In this document: piece by piece, positions 7,136 to 8,034 of the stretch
Layout: every line of letters starts with the position of its first letter
Position numbering within the stretch: position 1 is the first letter of the stretch
DNA from: Lysobacterales bacterium UBA2790
Lineage (GTDB): Bacteria; Pseudomonadota; Gammaproteobacteria; Xanthomonadales; Xanthomonadaceae
Direction: 5' to 3'
Assembly (NCBI GenBank): GCA_002352135.1
Contig: DEHW01000161.1
Span: 5,632-13,665 of the forward strand
DNA length: 8,034 bases
The notes under the pieces: model-generated
Database searches by the model: none
Told to the model about the DNA's origin: nothing
The model's input: the letters and a program-made list of their open reading frames with translations, nothing else
Translations under genes and position numbers: made by a program

Positions 7136-8034
7136 ATGGTCAACCCGCACACCAACCGCCTTCCCCTCGCCCGCTCGCCCCGCGCACCACGCGACCTCTG
7201 GTGGCTGTTCAGTCTGGCCTTGCTGGTCCTCGGTGTCGGCTACGGCTTGCGTGATCCCTGGCCGGCCGACGAACCTCGCTTCGCCCTGATCGGACGCGAC
7301 ATCTGGGAAAGCGGTCAGTGGTTCCTGCCGCATCGCGGCCCCGAGCTGTATGCCGAGAAGCCGCCGATCTTCCTTTGGCTGCAAGCCTTGGCCTACGGAC
7401 TGACGGGTTCGGTACGTTGGAGCTTCCTGCTGCCGTCAATGCTCGCCGCACTGGGTACGCTGGCGCTGCATTTTGATCTGGCGCGTCGTCTGTGGACCCG
7501 CAAGGCCGCGTTCTGGAGCAGCCTCGCCTTGTTGTTCTGCGTGCAGTTCACGCTGCAAGGTCGCACGGCGCAAATCGATGCGGTGCTGATGTTCTGCACG
7601 ACGCTCGGCTTGTATGGCTTGCTGCGCCATCTGCTGCTGGGTCCGGCTTGGGGCTGGTACGTGATCGGTGGCATCGCGACTGGCATCGGCGTGATCACCA
7701 AAGGCACCGGCTTCCTGCCCTGGCTGCTGATGATTCCCTACGTGTTCGCCCGCTGGCGACAGTGGCCCGGCTTGCCGGGATTCGTCGGCGGCTGGCGTTG
7801 GGCTCTCGGCCCACTCGCCATGTTGCTGCCGATCCTGCTGTGGCTGCTGCCGCTGTTGTGGATGTCGGTCAACACGCCGACGCAGGAGCTGCTGGCCTAT
7901 CGTGATGATCTGCTGCTGCGTCAGACGGTCACCCGCTACGCCAATGCCTGGCATCACCACAAGCCATTCTGGTACTTCGTGGTCGAGGTCATCCCGATCT
8001 TCTGGCTGCCCTTCTCCTTGTTGGTGGTGTGGGC
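7136..8034 (+). CDS. GT-C (family 39-like) integral membrane glycosyltransferase, N-terminal part
   Basis: The first 299 codons of a second ArnT/PMT-like transferase, cut by the right edge. It should move a sugar from a polyprenyl-phosphate donor to an envelope acceptor across the inner membrane. After a short basic, proline-rich cytoplasmic tail and helix 1 (about 21-37), the first periplasmic loop has the catalytic acidic pair Asp45-Glu46 in DPWPADEPRFALI. AEKPPIFLWLQ (about 73-83) follows, matching the HKPP/DKPP signature. Further family-like segments are QGRTAQIDAVL, LYGLLRHLLLGPAWGWY and GVITKGTGFLP. It is a distant paralogue of the protein at 4050-5705: same fold and motifs, little identity elsewhere. 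ATG 7136 is chosen as the only nearby in-frame ATG leading into helix 1; its ribosome binding site is poor. It diverges from the kinase gene. The family is usually about 550 residues, so roughly half is missing. Confidence 0.87.
   Translation, partial: MVNPHTNRLPLARSPRAPRDLWWLFSLALLVLGVGYGLRDPWPADEPRFALIGRDIWESGQWFLPHRGPELYAEKPPIFLWLQALAYGLTGSVRWSFLLPSMLAALGTLALHFDLARRLWTRKAAFWSSLALLFCVQFTLQGRTAQIDAVLMFCTTLGLYGLLRHLLLGPAWGWYVIGGIATGIGVITKGTGFLPWLLMIPYVFARWRQWPGLPGFVGGWRWALGPLAMLLPILLWLLPLLWMSVNTPTQELLAYRDDLLLRQTVTRYANAWHHHKPFWYFVVEVIPIFWLPFSLLVVW

Noticed and set aside
7436..7960. Minus-strand 174-codon frame opposite the second glycosyltransferase
   Set aside because: Gln/Arg/His-rich translation without motifs. 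The plus strand encodes membrane helices with the GT-C signature.

Overview
The window reads as chromosomal DNA from a GC-rich gammaproteobacterium, most likely of the order Xanthomonadales (Lysobacterales). This placement rests on the style of the glnE product, a CcmI-type protein, two ArnT/PMT-like GT-C glycosyltransferases and a cysteine-rich periplasmic protein of a kind I associate with that order. It is an inference from remembered family resemblance, not from a search. No phage, transposase, integrase, CRISPR or RNA gene was recognised.

Layout. Everything from the left edge to about 7.0 kb is transcribed leftward (minus strand). Read in the direction of transcription from 7.0 kb: a sensor histidine kinase (6996-5764), then after a 58-base gap an ArnT-like glycosyltransferase (5705-4050), then a decayed outer-membrane beta-barrel gene (about 3939-2767) that lacks its N-terminal part and carries an in-frame amber codon, then ccmI (2687-1527, GTG start), then a secreted protein with two copies of a four-cysteine domain (1436-696) ending in a clear intrinsic terminator (690-655), and finally the first 183 codons of glnE (551 to the left edge). 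To the right, a second GT-C glycosyltransferase is transcribed divergently (plus strand) from 7136 and runs off the window. A 139-base divergent intergenic region separates it from the kinase.

How the genes may work together. The kinase with two integral-membrane lipid-linked-sugar transferases looks like an envelope-modification island. The kinase has a strongly acidic periplasmic segment but a damaged ATP-binding domain, and no response regulator lies next to it. CcmI belongs to cytochrome c maturation but stands apart from the other ccm genes. GlnE controls glutamine synthetase activity and appears to be an independent unit after the terminator.

No clearly new defence or mobile system is visible. 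The most unusual items are the degenerate kinase between two glycosyltransferases, the eight-cysteine duplicated secreted protein, and the barrel gene interrupted by a single stop codon with an intact reading frame after it.
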